DNA of 64,000 bases from Physcomitrium patens. Lineage: Eukaryota; Streptophyta; Bryopsida; Funariales; Funariaceae. Below, piece after piece: positions 19,617-31,030 of the stretch. The position numbers and the translations under genes are program-made. The notes beneath the pieces were generated by a model that ran no database searches, had not been told where the DNA came from, and saw only the letters and a program-made list of their open reading frames with translations. Numbering within the stretch: the stretch's first letter is position 1; the number at the start of each line of letters is the position of its first letter. Location: the NCBI RefSeq assembly GCF_000002425.4, contig NC_037269.1, forward strand, positions 9,971,477 to 10,035,476, read 5' to 3'.

Positions 19617-22600
19617 ATGCAGCTGGAACCTTGTACAATTCTTAATGAAGGTCCTATCCTCTCCTCAGAACCCTCTCCTTGTTTTATAATAGACTTATAT
19701 TTAGGACCTAAGAATTACAAAGCCTCTGCTTTATTAGATTCGGGAGCCTCAGCATGTTTTTTAGATGAACAATTTGTTAAAAGTCGTAAAATATCCTATG
19801 TACAGAAACCTAAACCAGTACATGTAGAAGTCATAGATGGTCGTCCCTTGTCTTCTGGAGATGTCACTCATGAAACTCATCCTATAAAAGTAACAATAGA
19901 CAGTCATAATAGCTACATAGCTTTTAACATAATTAAATCCCCGTCCAATCCAGTTATTTTAGGTTTATCCTGGCTAAAAAAATATAACCCTCGAATAGAT
20001 TGAAATTCGTATAAACTTGACTTTTCCCAGAGCGTTATTAATAGTTCTACCAACCAAGTAAAAAATTATAAGTCTAATATAGTAAAATCCGTACTGATAG
20101 GTGCAAAAGCATTTATACACGCAGCAAAAGAAGGATCAACTTTTGCTATTTATGCTGCACCTATTTCTGAAAACGTAAAGACTTCAAGTGGCATTCCAAG
20201 TCAATATCAGGAGTATCAAGACGTTTTTGAGAAAAAGAATGTAGATATTCTTCCTGAGCATCGCCCATATGATTGTTCAATCGACCTCAAGGAAGGAACT
20301 CAGCCCTCATTTGGACCAATTTACAGTTTATCGCAAGATGAGATGGTTGAACTCAAGACATATATTGACGAGAATTTAGCGAAGAATTTCATACGCCATT
20401 CAAAATCTCCAACAGGAGCTCCAATTCTATTCGTAAAGAAAAAAGATGGATCTTTACGAATGTGTGTTGATTATCGAGGACTCAACAAGATCACAATCAA
20501 GAATAGGTATCCATTACCTTTGATATCACGACTCCTTGACCAGTTAAATCTAGCTAAGAACTATACAAAAATAGATCTAAGAGGAGCATATAATCTAGTA
20601 CGGATCAAAGAAGGAGATGAATGGAAGACTGCGTTTCGAACCAGGTATGGACATTTCGAATATAATGTCATGCCCTTTGGACTCACGAATGCACCAGCTG
20701 CTTTTCAACATCTCATGAATGATGTATTTCGTGAATTCTTAGACAATTTTGTCGTCTGCTATCTAGACGATATCCTGATCTATTCCAAGAACGTCGAAGA
20801 ACATGAAATACATGTTCGTCAAGTATTACAAAAACTTAGAGATGCAAGATTGTACGCCAAGATGGAAAAGTGTGTATTTCACACTACTCAAGTTGACTTT
20901 TTAGGATACATCATTTCAAATGATGGTCTCATGATGGATTCTAAGAAAGTCCAAACAATCGTGGATTGGAAGATTCCAAGGACAGTAAGAGATGTTCAAT
21001 GTTTCTTGGGATTTGCCAATTACTATCGGATCTTCATCAAAGATTTCTCACGAGTTGCAGCTCCACTTACACGCTTGACTAGTAAAGATAAATTTCAATG
21101 GAATCAAGAAGCGGAAGCAGCATTTGAAGCCTTGAAGACATCGTTTGTCTCTGCACCAGTCTTATATCGTGTTGACTTTTCCAAGGCATTTTTTATGGAA
21201 ACAGATGCATCAGATTTTGCCTTGGGTGCAGTTTTATCACAAATGGGAACAGATGACAAACTCCATCCGATAGCTTTTCATTCAAGAAAATTCTCAGCAG
21301 CCGAGATCAATTATGAGATCCACGATAAAGAACTTCTTACGATCGTGGATTCCTTTCAAGAATGGCGTCATTATCTAGAAGGCGCTTCTAGTCCAGTCAC
21401 TGTGTATACAGATCACAAGAACCTCGAGTATTTCATGTCAGCACGCGTGTTGAATCGTCGTCAAGCTCGTTGGAGTATGTCTTTGTCAAGATTCGAGTTC
21501 ATTATCACTTATCGGCCAGGAAAACAACAAGGTTTATCCGATGCCCTATCTAGACGTTCTTATTTTGCACCAAAAGAAGGAGATGCAACTTTTGAGCAAC
21601 AAAGAACGGTCCTCTTGAAACCGGAGCAATTTCATCTCCGAGCAATGAAATCAACATTGACTGTTGATTCAACTTTTCTCAAGCAAATCCAGTCCAGTAT
21701 GTCCTCAGACCCTCTTGTTTATGATATCGAGAATAATTCTTCCAAGTCTCATGATCCTTCTAAGTTTGAGTTCAAAAATAATCTATTATATTTTGAAGGA
21801 CGCCTATATGTTCCAGAAGGAGAAGCACGTTTACGTGTTCTTCAAGCACGTCATGACTTTCCAGCAGCAGGGCACTTTGGATATAATAAGACTTTGGAAC
21901 TCATATCAAGAGATTTTTGGTGGCCACAAATGTGGAAGTCAGTCAAAGACTTTGTACAATCATGTGATATTTGTTCAAGATCAAAAATTCCTCGCCATCG
22001 ACCTTACGGACTTCTTCAGCCATTACCTATACCAGAACAACCATGGTCTTCTGTTTCTATGGATTTCATCACAGATCTTCCAAGCTCAAGATCTTATGAT
22101 TCTATATTTGTGATAGTAGATCGTTTCACCAAGATGGCACATTTTGTGCCATGTACAAAATCTATCACAGGTGAAGAAACAGCTAAGCTTTTCATTGATA
22201 ATATCTATCGCTATCATGGATTACCTAAAGATATCATATCAGATAGGGGAACTCAATTTGTGTCAAGATTCTGGAGGATCCTTTTCAAGATTTTAAAAGT
22301 GGACATAAAGCTATCTTCGGCTTTCCATCCTCAAACTGATGGACAAACAGAGTGCATAAACCAAGTCTTGGAGCAATATTTAAGGTGTACTATTAACTAT
22401 CAACAAGATGATTGGACAACCCTTCTGCCATTGGCAAAGTTTGCTTATAATAATACGGTACATTCTTCCACGCAACAAACACCTTTCTTTGCCAATTATG
22501 GCTATCATCCACGACTTGATACTTTTGATTTTTCAAAAGTTGATAATCCTGCAGCTGAAGATATGGCAAATTGGTTGTCAGAGTTACATGCAATAATAAA

Positions 22601-23105
22601 GACGCAATTGAAGGAAGCTTAAGAACGACAAAAGATAAACGCAGATCTATATCGTAAGGAGCAACCACAACTCAACGTGGGTGATAAGGTATGGCTACTT
22701 CATCGTAATATTAAGACTACTTGACCTTGTGACAAGTTGGACTATCGTAGGCTTGGCCCCTTTTCTGTTTCTGAACAGATCAACCCAGTTGCATATCGGT
22801 TACATCTACCGGAGTCAATGAAGATCCATCCTGTATTCCACGTATCTCTTCTTGAACCATATAAGACAGTGGATATACAAGGAAGAAGACAAATGCCACC
22901 GCCTCCTATAGAAGTAGATAATAATGAAGAATTTGAGGTAGAAGAGATATTAGACTCGAGGCGGCGTCGAAATAAGCTGGAATATCTTGTTCATTGGCGC
23001 AGATATGATATTAGTGAACGCTCATGGGAGCCATCCAGGAATCTAGCAAATGCATCAACTAAAGTCAAAGTTTTTCATCAACGACATCCATCAAAATCAA
23101 GATGA
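19617..23105 (+). pseudogene. pol polyprotein of element C (protease, RT, RNase H, integrase, chromodomain)
   Basis: The frame is -1 relative to gag; its ATG starts 8 nt after the T of the gag TAG. Protease D-S-G is at about 19737. RT has V-D-Y-R-G-L-N and Y-L-D-D (20760-20771). RNase H includes T-D-A-S-D-F-A-L-G-A-V and T-D-H-K-N. Integrase has an H/C zinc region and a D,D,E core (M-D-F-I-T-D-L near 22060, S-D-R-G-T-Q-F near 22240, G-Q-T-E near 22350). The C-terminal chromodomain (about 22915-23090; Y-L-V-H-W-R, W-E-P-S) would target chromatin. Three nonsense codons interrupt 1163 codons: TGA 20001, TAA 22620, TGA 22722. 20343-22622 is open for 759 codons. Confidence 0.92.
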
Positions 23106-23199
23106 AAATCTCTCTTATAAAAGAGACAAGATTGAGGCAAGATAACATTCAATTTCCTATCCTTGTTTGTAACTTCTTTGCATTTGTGACGCTAATTAG

Positions 23200-23622
23200 A
23201 TGGAGAGCCATCAACTAGCGGATTCAACTCAAGAACCTTCGTTTGCTGACTTACCGGATGAGACATTGCGATTGTCACAACCTTCAAGACGACGCAACCG
23301 AGATGAAGACCCTCAAGAACGACATGTTTTTCCTCGAATAGATGGTGAGATACAATGCGTTTGGTATCACGATTTGGGAAGGGACTTCCGATGTTTGGTG
23401 ATTTTACTAGAGGTAGGAACAACTCCTGATGGTATTCCAAATATTCTATTCGAAGGAAGTTACGAAGGCCTCAAAAATGATCAAATAACTGGGTGGTCTT
23501 CCCGCCCTAGTATGGGACACTACTGATGGTTGAGAGGCCGTATCAATCATCTTCGAAGAGAACAGAGATCAGAGTATGTGGCGAATACAATTCGTCGAAT
23601 CATAGATTTTCTCAACATATGA
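23200..23622 (+). pseudogene. Extra ORF of element C, unknown function, one stop
   Basis: 141 codons, starting 94 nt after the pol stop and ending 41 nt before the 3' LTR. One TGA (23524-23526) replaces the Arg codon present in A and D. Features: an acidic N-terminus, a basic S-R-R-R-N-R patch, V-I-L-L-E-V-G-T-T-P-D-G-I-P, G-W-S-S-R-P-x-M-G-H-Y, and a helical-looking C-terminus N-H-L-R-R-E-Q ... I-I-D-F-L-N-I. No signal peptide, membrane segment, zinc motif or known catalytic motif is seen. Position and conservation in four elements suggest a real element gene, perhaps expressed from a subgenomic or spliced RNA. Confidence 0.65.
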
Positions 23623-23650
23623 TGACCGCTCCTCGTGGAACTCGTCCCTA

Positions 23651-23663
23651 GAAGGGGAGGTAA
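23651..23663 (+). other. Polypurine tract of element C
   Basis: gaaggggaggtaa ends directly at the TGTCACGG start of the 3' LTR. Element D has the identical string before its 3' LTR. Confidence 0.75.
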
Positions 23664-24213
23664 TGTCACGGCCATAAGCATGTAAGCTAATAATTACATA
23701 TAGAAATAGGTAGAAGTAAGTAAAAGTAGGTAAAAGTAAGTTAATTCTATAATATTTAATATAGAAGCTTCCTAAAAACTTCCTAGACGCTGCTTTGACT
23801 TCATAGGTGTCTTTAATTGACTTTTTGGATTAGAAACGTGGTCAACAAGTTGGCCATGTGCCACACATGTTGTTAGCTTGAAGATCAAGCTAACTATGTG
23901 GCCCACACGAAGAAAAACTTGCCTTGTAAGTCTAGGCATGTGCCCTACAAAGTCAACACCTATTGGAGGTCCTATAGAACGTCGCCACGTAGCTCTTAGT
24001 TAGATAGTATATATAGAGACAAGAGTGAAGGCTTCTTCACTCTTGTCAACTCCTTTCTTGCTTCTAGTCTAGTTTCAAGGGTCTCTAGTTTTCTTGTCTT
24101 TTGGCAATAGCCATTCCAGTTTCTCTTTCAATATATATATTTGTTTATTTACCTCTCTTTGAGTGAAGGCTCACTTGTCTGAATTATTTTTCATCGAGTT
24201 CTTGTCCTTGACA
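23664..24213 (+). repeat. 3' LTR of element C
   Basis: 550 bp, same length as the 5' copy, with about eleven differences. It contains the same TATA, 13-bp inverted repeat and primer-complementary segment. Confidence 0.92.
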
Positions 24214-24218
24214 CAAAG

Positions 24219-24477
24219 TCAACACATGTTGGAGGTCTTATAGGACATTGCCACATGGCTCTTAGTTAGATAATATATATGGAGGCAAGAGTGAAGCCTT
24301 CTTCACTCTTGTCAACGCCTTTCTAGTCTTAGTCTTGTTTCAAGACTTTCTAGTCTTCTTGTTTTTGGCAATAGCCATTCTAGTTAATATTACATTATCT
24401 TTTGAGTGAATTAGTTCTCTTCAATAATAGAAGAGTGTATTGAGGATTCCCTTTCTTTGAGATTCATGTCCTTGACA
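24219..24477 (+). repeat. 3' LTR of element A, right fragment
   Basis: It continues the 3' LTR of A after the insertion of C and ends TTGACA, followed by the CAAGT duplication (24478-24482). It contains CTCTTGTCAA (24306-24315), exactly complementary to A's primer site, and the 10-bp inverted repeat beside it. Confidence 0.9.
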
Positions 24478-24482
24478 CAAGT

Positions 24483-25577
24483 ATTAAAAGGACAATAAAA
24501 ATGTAAGATTTTGTTGTTCTACAGTAAAGTTGACAAATTCTAATAGAATCTAAGGAGGTTTCAATGGAATGACAAAATGCTACTAATGGATTATTCTATA
24601 CTACTAAGAAGATAGCTTCTACAATAGTAGCACAAGATTCCAACAATCGTAGAGCCTAAATGGATGGAGATATTGCCACCTTTGTACAAACTATACTAAT
24701 ATAATGTATAGGATAGCCAACAAATTAGAAAGGAGGCTACACTTCTTTGGCTTATTTGGCATTAGATAGTAGTTGTCAACATATGGAAAAGACATTTGAA
24801 TACCAATATTGACCATAGTTGTACTATGTGCCTTGGAAGTATTGCCAAATTTGTGATTCATAAATTTTGAAAATGTCCAATGGCCAAACGAGCATGGACA
24901 TGGAGATACAATATTTTAGACAGATTGATGGAGTAGGATATAAAGTTGCCACTTGTATATAGAATAAAGAATGGTAGGTGCATGGATGCAATAGTTTGGA
25001 TTTGACCAAGGCTAAGGTGGGATCAAAGGGGTAGTCACACTAATACTACCTTTCCACCTCATAGCAATAAGGTTATAGGAGATAGTATTAGTCACTTGTT
25101 CAATCTGTAATGGAAGCAAGGGATCTTTTTCCATTGAATTCCATGACAATACAGAAGTATGAATCATGTATGGTTGTTAATTTGGGGGATCATCATATGA
25201 TTGATCTAGATCAAGAGGAATAATGCCATCTTCAATGGCAAGTATTAGCACCAAGAACAAGCTGTTAATACAATGTGGTTGAGTTTAGTCAACTATGGGA
25301 GAATAGGCTGGGCGTTGACATAAGCAATGACAAAAAATACCTAGCCATATCCATGCAACACTAGAAGCCTTCCATCTACAATGGTGTGTAAATGGGGTGG
25401 TGGCATCATGGGTCACAGGTCCCCCCACCGGAGATTAGTAAGCCTAGGGTTGATGAACTAAGTTAGTGTAATTAGTGGTGTGTTGTGGGGCTGGACCTGG
25501 TCATCACGTTTTGTACTTTTATCTTCTCTGCAGTAAAGTTTTATTTTACTTGTGTCAAAAAAAAAAAAAAAAAAAAA
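24483..25577 (+). pseudogene. Decayed LINE, right part with zinc-binding block and poly(A) tail
   Basis: After the CAAGT duplication the LINE sequence interrupted by A continues. At about 24815-24900 a translation reads C-T-M-C ... H-K-F ... C-P-M-A-K-R-A-W, which fits the C-x2-C / H-x-F-x2-C-x2-A-x3-W pattern of the zinc-binding domain after plant LINE reverse transcriptases (one stop inside). The sequence ends in an A21 run (25557-25577), as expected of a LINE 3' end. The region between is too decayed to read. Confidence 0.65.
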
Positions 25578-28500
25578 GAAGAAGAGGAAAGTAAGCAAGT
25601 GTGTAAGTCAGATGTATGTATGAATGAATGAGTGAGTGGAGTTCAGTTAGTTGTCCTTGAGAGAGAGGGACAGTCACTGTTGAGGCCTAAATGCATGAGG
25701 AATGAATGAGGGTCCAATGACTGTCTAATGGGCTCTTTGATGGATGCCTGTTGACTTTGCCAATGGCTGCAACAAAATGCTCTTGTAGGTCCACTCTATT
25801 CCATCTCTGTACCCTAAAAAAAGCCTCTATTCACATCCTCCCCTAACCCCTTTTTCTCTGTGAGTGTGTGTGTGTTTTTCTGTTTATGTTTAAGAAAAAA
25901 AAAAGAAAAAAAAGAGGAGAATATCAGAGACTTTACATTCCCACTCTGCCTGCAGTGCCTCATGAGGGTGGGAGAAAGCATGAAGTGAAATATCAGGTAC
26001 TTGTGGAGCTAAGCTCAATGAAGCTGACAAATAGAAAGAAAATAAGAAAAATAAGAAAAAAGGAGAGGGGGGGGGTGGTGGTAATACAGATTACTATTCC
26101 TATATTAGGAGACCTAGACTGTCAGGTTAGGTCTTGATTTGTGCCATGCTTAGAGCCTTCCCATGAGATTGTCTGTTGGATTTGTAGCATCCAGAGCTCC
26201 AGTTGACAAGCCCCTGTCATCAACTCCCACTCTGCCTTCACCAGAAGGCAAGCTTTTTAAAATACTGTGATCAAACTACTGTGGTCACATCTGAAAACCC
26301 AATAAAACTCAAAGAGCCTTGAGACCATGACCCACAAAAGCTCTCATTGGGCTGCTGTAATGAAACTGGGGGGGGGAGGAGGAGGGAGGGGGGGGGTCTG
26401 TGTCAGAGAATGATGCCCTGAACCTGCACCCACACACACACACCAATATACACATACAAGTAGTGGGTGGAGGTGGGCCCAAGCAAAATCATGAACCAAA
26501 AGGAGGTACTACCACAGAAACAGTGGATGGCCTTTGGGCTGGGAAATGGAAGGACTTGGGTGTGTGTCTCCTCCCCACCATGCTCATGACAGTGCATTGG
26601 CAGAGTAACTAACTTTGGGCCCATCAAAAAGAATAATATCAAGAAAAATCAATCAGGAGAAAGCTAAAAGAAGAGATGACATAATAGGAGAGAAAGAGAG
26701 AGACAGAGCAAACAAGAGCATGTGCAAACTCCTCTACTAATGCTATTTCCCCAACAAGGCCATGGAGCCAGGTAAGACCAAAGCCTTAGAAAGAGGGAGA
26801 GAGGGAGGATTTTTGAGAGGGTGGTCTCCAGAGGGGGACACAAGGGGGGGGGGAGTGAAAATGGGGGGATGATGGTACCCATGTGGTTTTCTCCAAGCTC
26901 ACCATGGTCCTCCTTGGATTCAGTGCAGACTAGGTCAACCCCAACAACACCCACCAAGCAGTTAGTTGGTGACATACATGCCCTCCCAGCTTTTCTTCTG
27001 GGTCTCTCATCCTTGTGTTACTAACTAATGCTGGAGACTGTCACACTCTGGAGCTAGCTCTCTCTTGCTCTCCCTCTTGTCATCTGTCTGTCTTCAGCCC
27101 ATCAACCCACCCGCACCAGCTCAAGATTGTTGCACTGTGTTGGAGTAAAACTGTATGTGTACCTGTAGATGTGACTTTGTCTACCAATCTTGTCCAGCAT
27201 AAAGTCGTTGCTAAGTGTGTATGAAGTATGTACCTGGCTCTATGGCACTACAAAGATCATGTGGTGTGCCTTCTTCATACAGAGCTTGCCCTGTAATCCA
27301 CACAGCAGAGGGCAGAGGAGGGTAATTAAGTAGACATTGGATGATTAGCAATAAGTCAACCCACTCCAGCCCTAATCAAGGCTCCAGGGGACTGATTTGG
27401 CAGAAAATCTCCTGGAGTAAGTTGGGCAATCTTTGACGTTGCCAGTGCACCCTATATTACCTCCCTAGTAAACACACAATCATTGGAGTGCTTAGTTGAA
27501 ACCCACTGAAATTGATTGTTGGCTTGCACCATAGCTAAGGATGGCCAACATATTGAAAAAAAACCACCACCACAACCATGTAGTTTTACAATTATGAATG
27601 CATCTCCGAAGAAATTTGTTTTGGTTGGTTTGTGGCCTGGTTGCTTGTAAACTGTACAAAAATGGAGTGATTTTTTAAAATTTTAAAATTTTAAATATAT
27701 TTTTAATTATTTTGCTTTGCTAGATTGGCGGTGCAGTTAACTTCACTAGCAGGACGTCAACAACTGACGGATCAATCTGGATTGCAGACACGACTTCGAG
27801 GATGAATGCCGGAGAAAAGGCCGGAGAAAAGTTCTGGAATGAAGAGGAGCTAGTTTGGACCTGCATCATGGGCAACGTCAGTCTAGTGGGGGGGGCTGGA
27901 TTAATCACTGCAGCGTGGCGACAGAAGCAGAGCAAAACTCCAGCTTCCCCTAGCTAGTCCCTACATAAATTCATGACGAGTAGGAAAACTAGAGGGAGAT
28001 TTAAGAGGAGTACCGGCTGAACCCAGAGATCATGTCAAGGGAAAGCACATTTGCAACGGCAAGGCAACCGCAATAATGCCTGAGAATAAAGGGAGTGATG
28101 GGAGAGGGGGAGTGACTGGACGCATGGACTTGCGACGTAGCCCGGCTGACTTCCATCGTAATGCTGGTGCTTCTTCTGCTGCTACTACTGCCCAACGGAG
28201 AGCTTGACGCTTGCCTCTCGATTGCTTGCTCTTCAGAATGCAGTCAAACCCAGAATCAGCCCTGGCTCTGGCATTCTCAGTTTCCACGTCTTCCCCTGGG
28301 ATCAGTCCCTCAGTTTTTGCCTTCTAGTACATGTCACATTCATTTGCAGCTCTGTGCAGCAGCCGCAGTAGCAGAAGCAGCCGGCGTAGAAAGAAAGACA
28401 ACAGAGAACTTGGTATGAGTGAGTTACGCAGGCAGCAGCTGGCCTTCCTTACTACTACAACTACTACTACTACATTTAGTTTTGGACTTAGCTTGTCGAA

Positions 28501-29196
28501 GTCTGCGCGCAGCACTCGTGCCCTTTGCCCTCAATATCGACGACGGTGCTAGCTGCGAGGAGTAAGTGCGTGTGTGTGTGTTCTCTGAGTGTGTATGCCC
28601 CTACTCCTTCTCAGCTGCTGCCAGCCTTTTCGTAATCGAATGATTACCGGATCGCCCTGGTAGGGTCAGACCCTGAGCCTGGGTTCGAAAGGGGGATGCC
28701 TGCTGGTTTCTGCTTCCCTCGGAAGTTCTTTTCTGTGCTTTTATCCGTTTGGTGTCCCTGTGGTGTTTTTTTCTTTTTTTTTTTCTTCTCTTCTCTTCCG
28801 TGGATTTTTCTCGGTTCAGTGGAGAGATCAATAGAGCGGGGTAACTGTGGCTGCAGTAGCGAAGGGATAGCGAGTTATCGATGGAGGAAGAGTATGGGGT
28901 GGGTTGTAGAGAAGCGAGTCAGCCGCAATATGAGTGCAATAAACAGTTCAGGCAGGCAGTGCCTAAATTAGCGTCAAAAGCTGGTTGTGATTTTTCTGTA
29001 TCGTTCTGCAGCTCTTTCCCATCAACCGTGACGTCGCAGCTGCATTGCGAGCTGGGCGGAGCATTAATTGCGCTCTACCCTTGAACGAGTACCATCCGCT
29101 TGGAACACGCTTCTTTTTGGGCTCCCATTAGGACACTTCTCCTGAGGGAGACGTATTTGGAGAAGACCTGATTCATTGTTAGCAAGAGCGGAATAA
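25578..29196. other. Low-complexity and G-rich intergenic region upstream of the carboxypeptidase gene
   Basis: No gene recognised. It contains GT/GA microsatellite-like tracts, G runs near 26065, 26370-26397 and 26845, an A/T-rich patch near 27670-27710, and a GC-richer part from 27720 to 29196 with CAG/CTA trinucleotide runs (about 28350-28380 and 28455-28475). The last 600 bp probably hold the promoter and 5' UTR of the downstream gene. ORFs in this stretch have no family resemblance. Confidence 0.5.
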
Positions 29197-30998
29197 ATGT
29201 TTAAGATGGGAACGATGAGTAAGAAGAATGCGTTCAGTTTGTGGCTGTCTTGTGTTACAATTTTTCTGGTTTTGGAACAAGCGTCCGTGGAAAGCGCAGA
29301 CGCCACACAGAGAGTGCAGAGGCTGCCAGGACAACCTCCAGTGCGCTTTGAGCAGTATGCAGGATACGTGATCGTGAACGAAGAGAAAGGCAGGGCCATC
29401 TTCTACTGGTTCATCGAAGCAGACCACAAGAAAGCCGCGACAATGCCCGTCTCGTTTTGGTTCAACGGAGGTGCTAACTTTCTCCTTTGCCTTAGAGACT
29501 TCTAAAATCTTAATGCTTCAATGGCCTCCACCAAAAAAAACAAAAAAAAAAAAAAAAAAAAAAAAAAACTGTTGGAGAAACGGCCCATTTCTCAACATTG
29601 TGCAACAAGATTTCTGCGTTTAATTGCCCCAAGTTCGCGCAGCTGTGTTTGTCACTTTGTCGCGACATTACAAAGTAGTCAAACTTCACAAACATCGCCT
29701 TAAGAATTTCTGCAGACAGTAATATTTGAAGTCGGGGCGTTCAAGGCGCAATGTAACTAGCTGTATAACTTTAGATGCTGTTTCGAAGTTGCTGTAATCG
29801 TAGCTCATGAAAACCGCTGTCATGCACGGTTGTAGTTTTTTTTGCGGGTCCAGTCTGCACAAGGTAAAAAGAATTAAAGTAGATATAGTCTGGCACAAAG
29901 TTCACGCCCTATGATTTCGCTGATCTTAATAGCAACGAGCGGTGTTGGGTATTGTTGTCGTTGCAGGGCCAGGATGCTCATCTATAGGAGCTGGTGCAAT
30001 GTCTGAGTTAGGCCCCTTTTATAACAAGAACGAACCTGGCGAGTCAGGACTGGTGCGTAACAAACATGCGTGGAACAAAGGTACACGCTGTGGAACACAA
30101 TTTGGAGCCCCGACGCTGATTTTCGCAATATTTTTCAACTGGAACTAAGCAGCTTCGATAGCAATCCTCTGATTTTCAATTGAGATTTCAAAACACAGAG
30201 CTGGTTCAGATAAAACCTTGGCCTCTTGGATGCTCCTGGTAAAGGTTTTATTGAAATGACTCAATTGCTTCCCTTGTTGTCACTCGCGCCACTTTCGGCA
30301 GACTTAGTTGAACCTTTCTCATTGAATTCATGTTTTGCAGCTTCGAACATCGTTTTCGTTGACTCGCCAGCTGGAGTTGGTTACTCGTATTCCAACACCT
30401 CAGCTGATTACAACTACTTAGACGACGAACTTACAGGTAAAGCATTTAGTATCCGCCACGGCCAAGTCGAGTCTAACATTTCCGTGTCCTTCTAGTACCG
30501 TCAAATATCGGGACGGTTCATCCAATGTCGTTCGATTCTGATCATCTGATGAAGTAAATGGGTTTTATCTGCAGCTGTGGATGCCTTGGCTTTTCTTGTG
30601 GGATGGTTTGCGAAATTTCCTGAGTACCAGAACAATGAAGTGTATCTCCTCGGTGAGAGCTACGCAGGTAATGGTTGTTCAACCTCCCAAAGCCCGATAG
30701 CTATCACTGGGTCTTCAACCTTACTTGCCTCATATAATTTAGTCATTTTTTCTTTGGGAAGATTGTAGTTACCAACAGCTGTGGGATGTTGGGCTTTCAG
30801 GTCATTATGCTCCCAATTTAGCGAGTAAGATTCTAATCCACAATGAAAACCTCGGGAAACTCGACATCAATCTCAAGGGCTTTTTGGTACGTAGACTTGC
30901 CTCTGTTACTCCATCCCACGATCTCTCAAGGACTATATACTTTGTTATTTCTGAGAGAGCTTGATGAAATACTCTCGCAGATATCTCGAGCTGAAGCA

Positions 30999-31030
<32 letters not shown>

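Larger units (their letters stand above)
17846..24213 (+). mobile_element. LTR retrotransposon C (chromovirus), inserted in the 3' LTR of A
   Basis: It has two 550-bp LTRs (17846-18395 and 23664-24213) flanked by perfect CAAAG duplications (17841-17845 and 24214-24218). The LTR pair differs at about eleven positions by eye, mostly transitions, so this is the youngest element here. Order: LTR, self-primer site, leader hairpins, gag, pol in the -1 frame, extra ORF, polypurine tract, LTR. No domain is missing. It is inactivated by a small number of nonsense codons in gag, pol and the extra ORF. Confidence 0.93.
6800..24477 (+). mobile_element. LTR retrotransposon A (chromovirus, Ty3/gypsy), host of nested elements B and C
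   Basis: Borders are set by TG...CA LTR ends and a perfect CAAGT duplication. The element contains a 5' LTR (6800-7347), a self-complementary primer site, leader stem-loops, decayed gag, protease, fragments of RT and RNase H, integrase, chromodomain, an extra ORF and a 3' LTR. Its continuity is broken twice: element B sits between the gag end and protease (8664-14560) and element C splits the 3' LTR (17846-24218). About 1 kb of RT/RNase H is missing relative to C, and stop codons are frequent, so the element is dead. It is inserted in the LINE remnant, so it is younger than the LINE and older than B and C. Confidence 0.9.

Noticed and set aside
23200..23622. Extra ORF of the chromoviruses as an envelope-like gene.
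   Set aside because: No signal peptide, no membrane helix, no cysteine pattern; length and composition do not fit.
28630..28700. 'gggttcgaa' string suggested a tRNA T-arm.
   Set aside because: The flanks do not form a T stem and no anticodon or acceptor arm can be placed around it.
29521..29703. Lys-rich ORF and its minus-strand poly-Phe shadow.
   Set aside because: It is the translation of an A-run inside the first intron of the carboxypeptidase gene.
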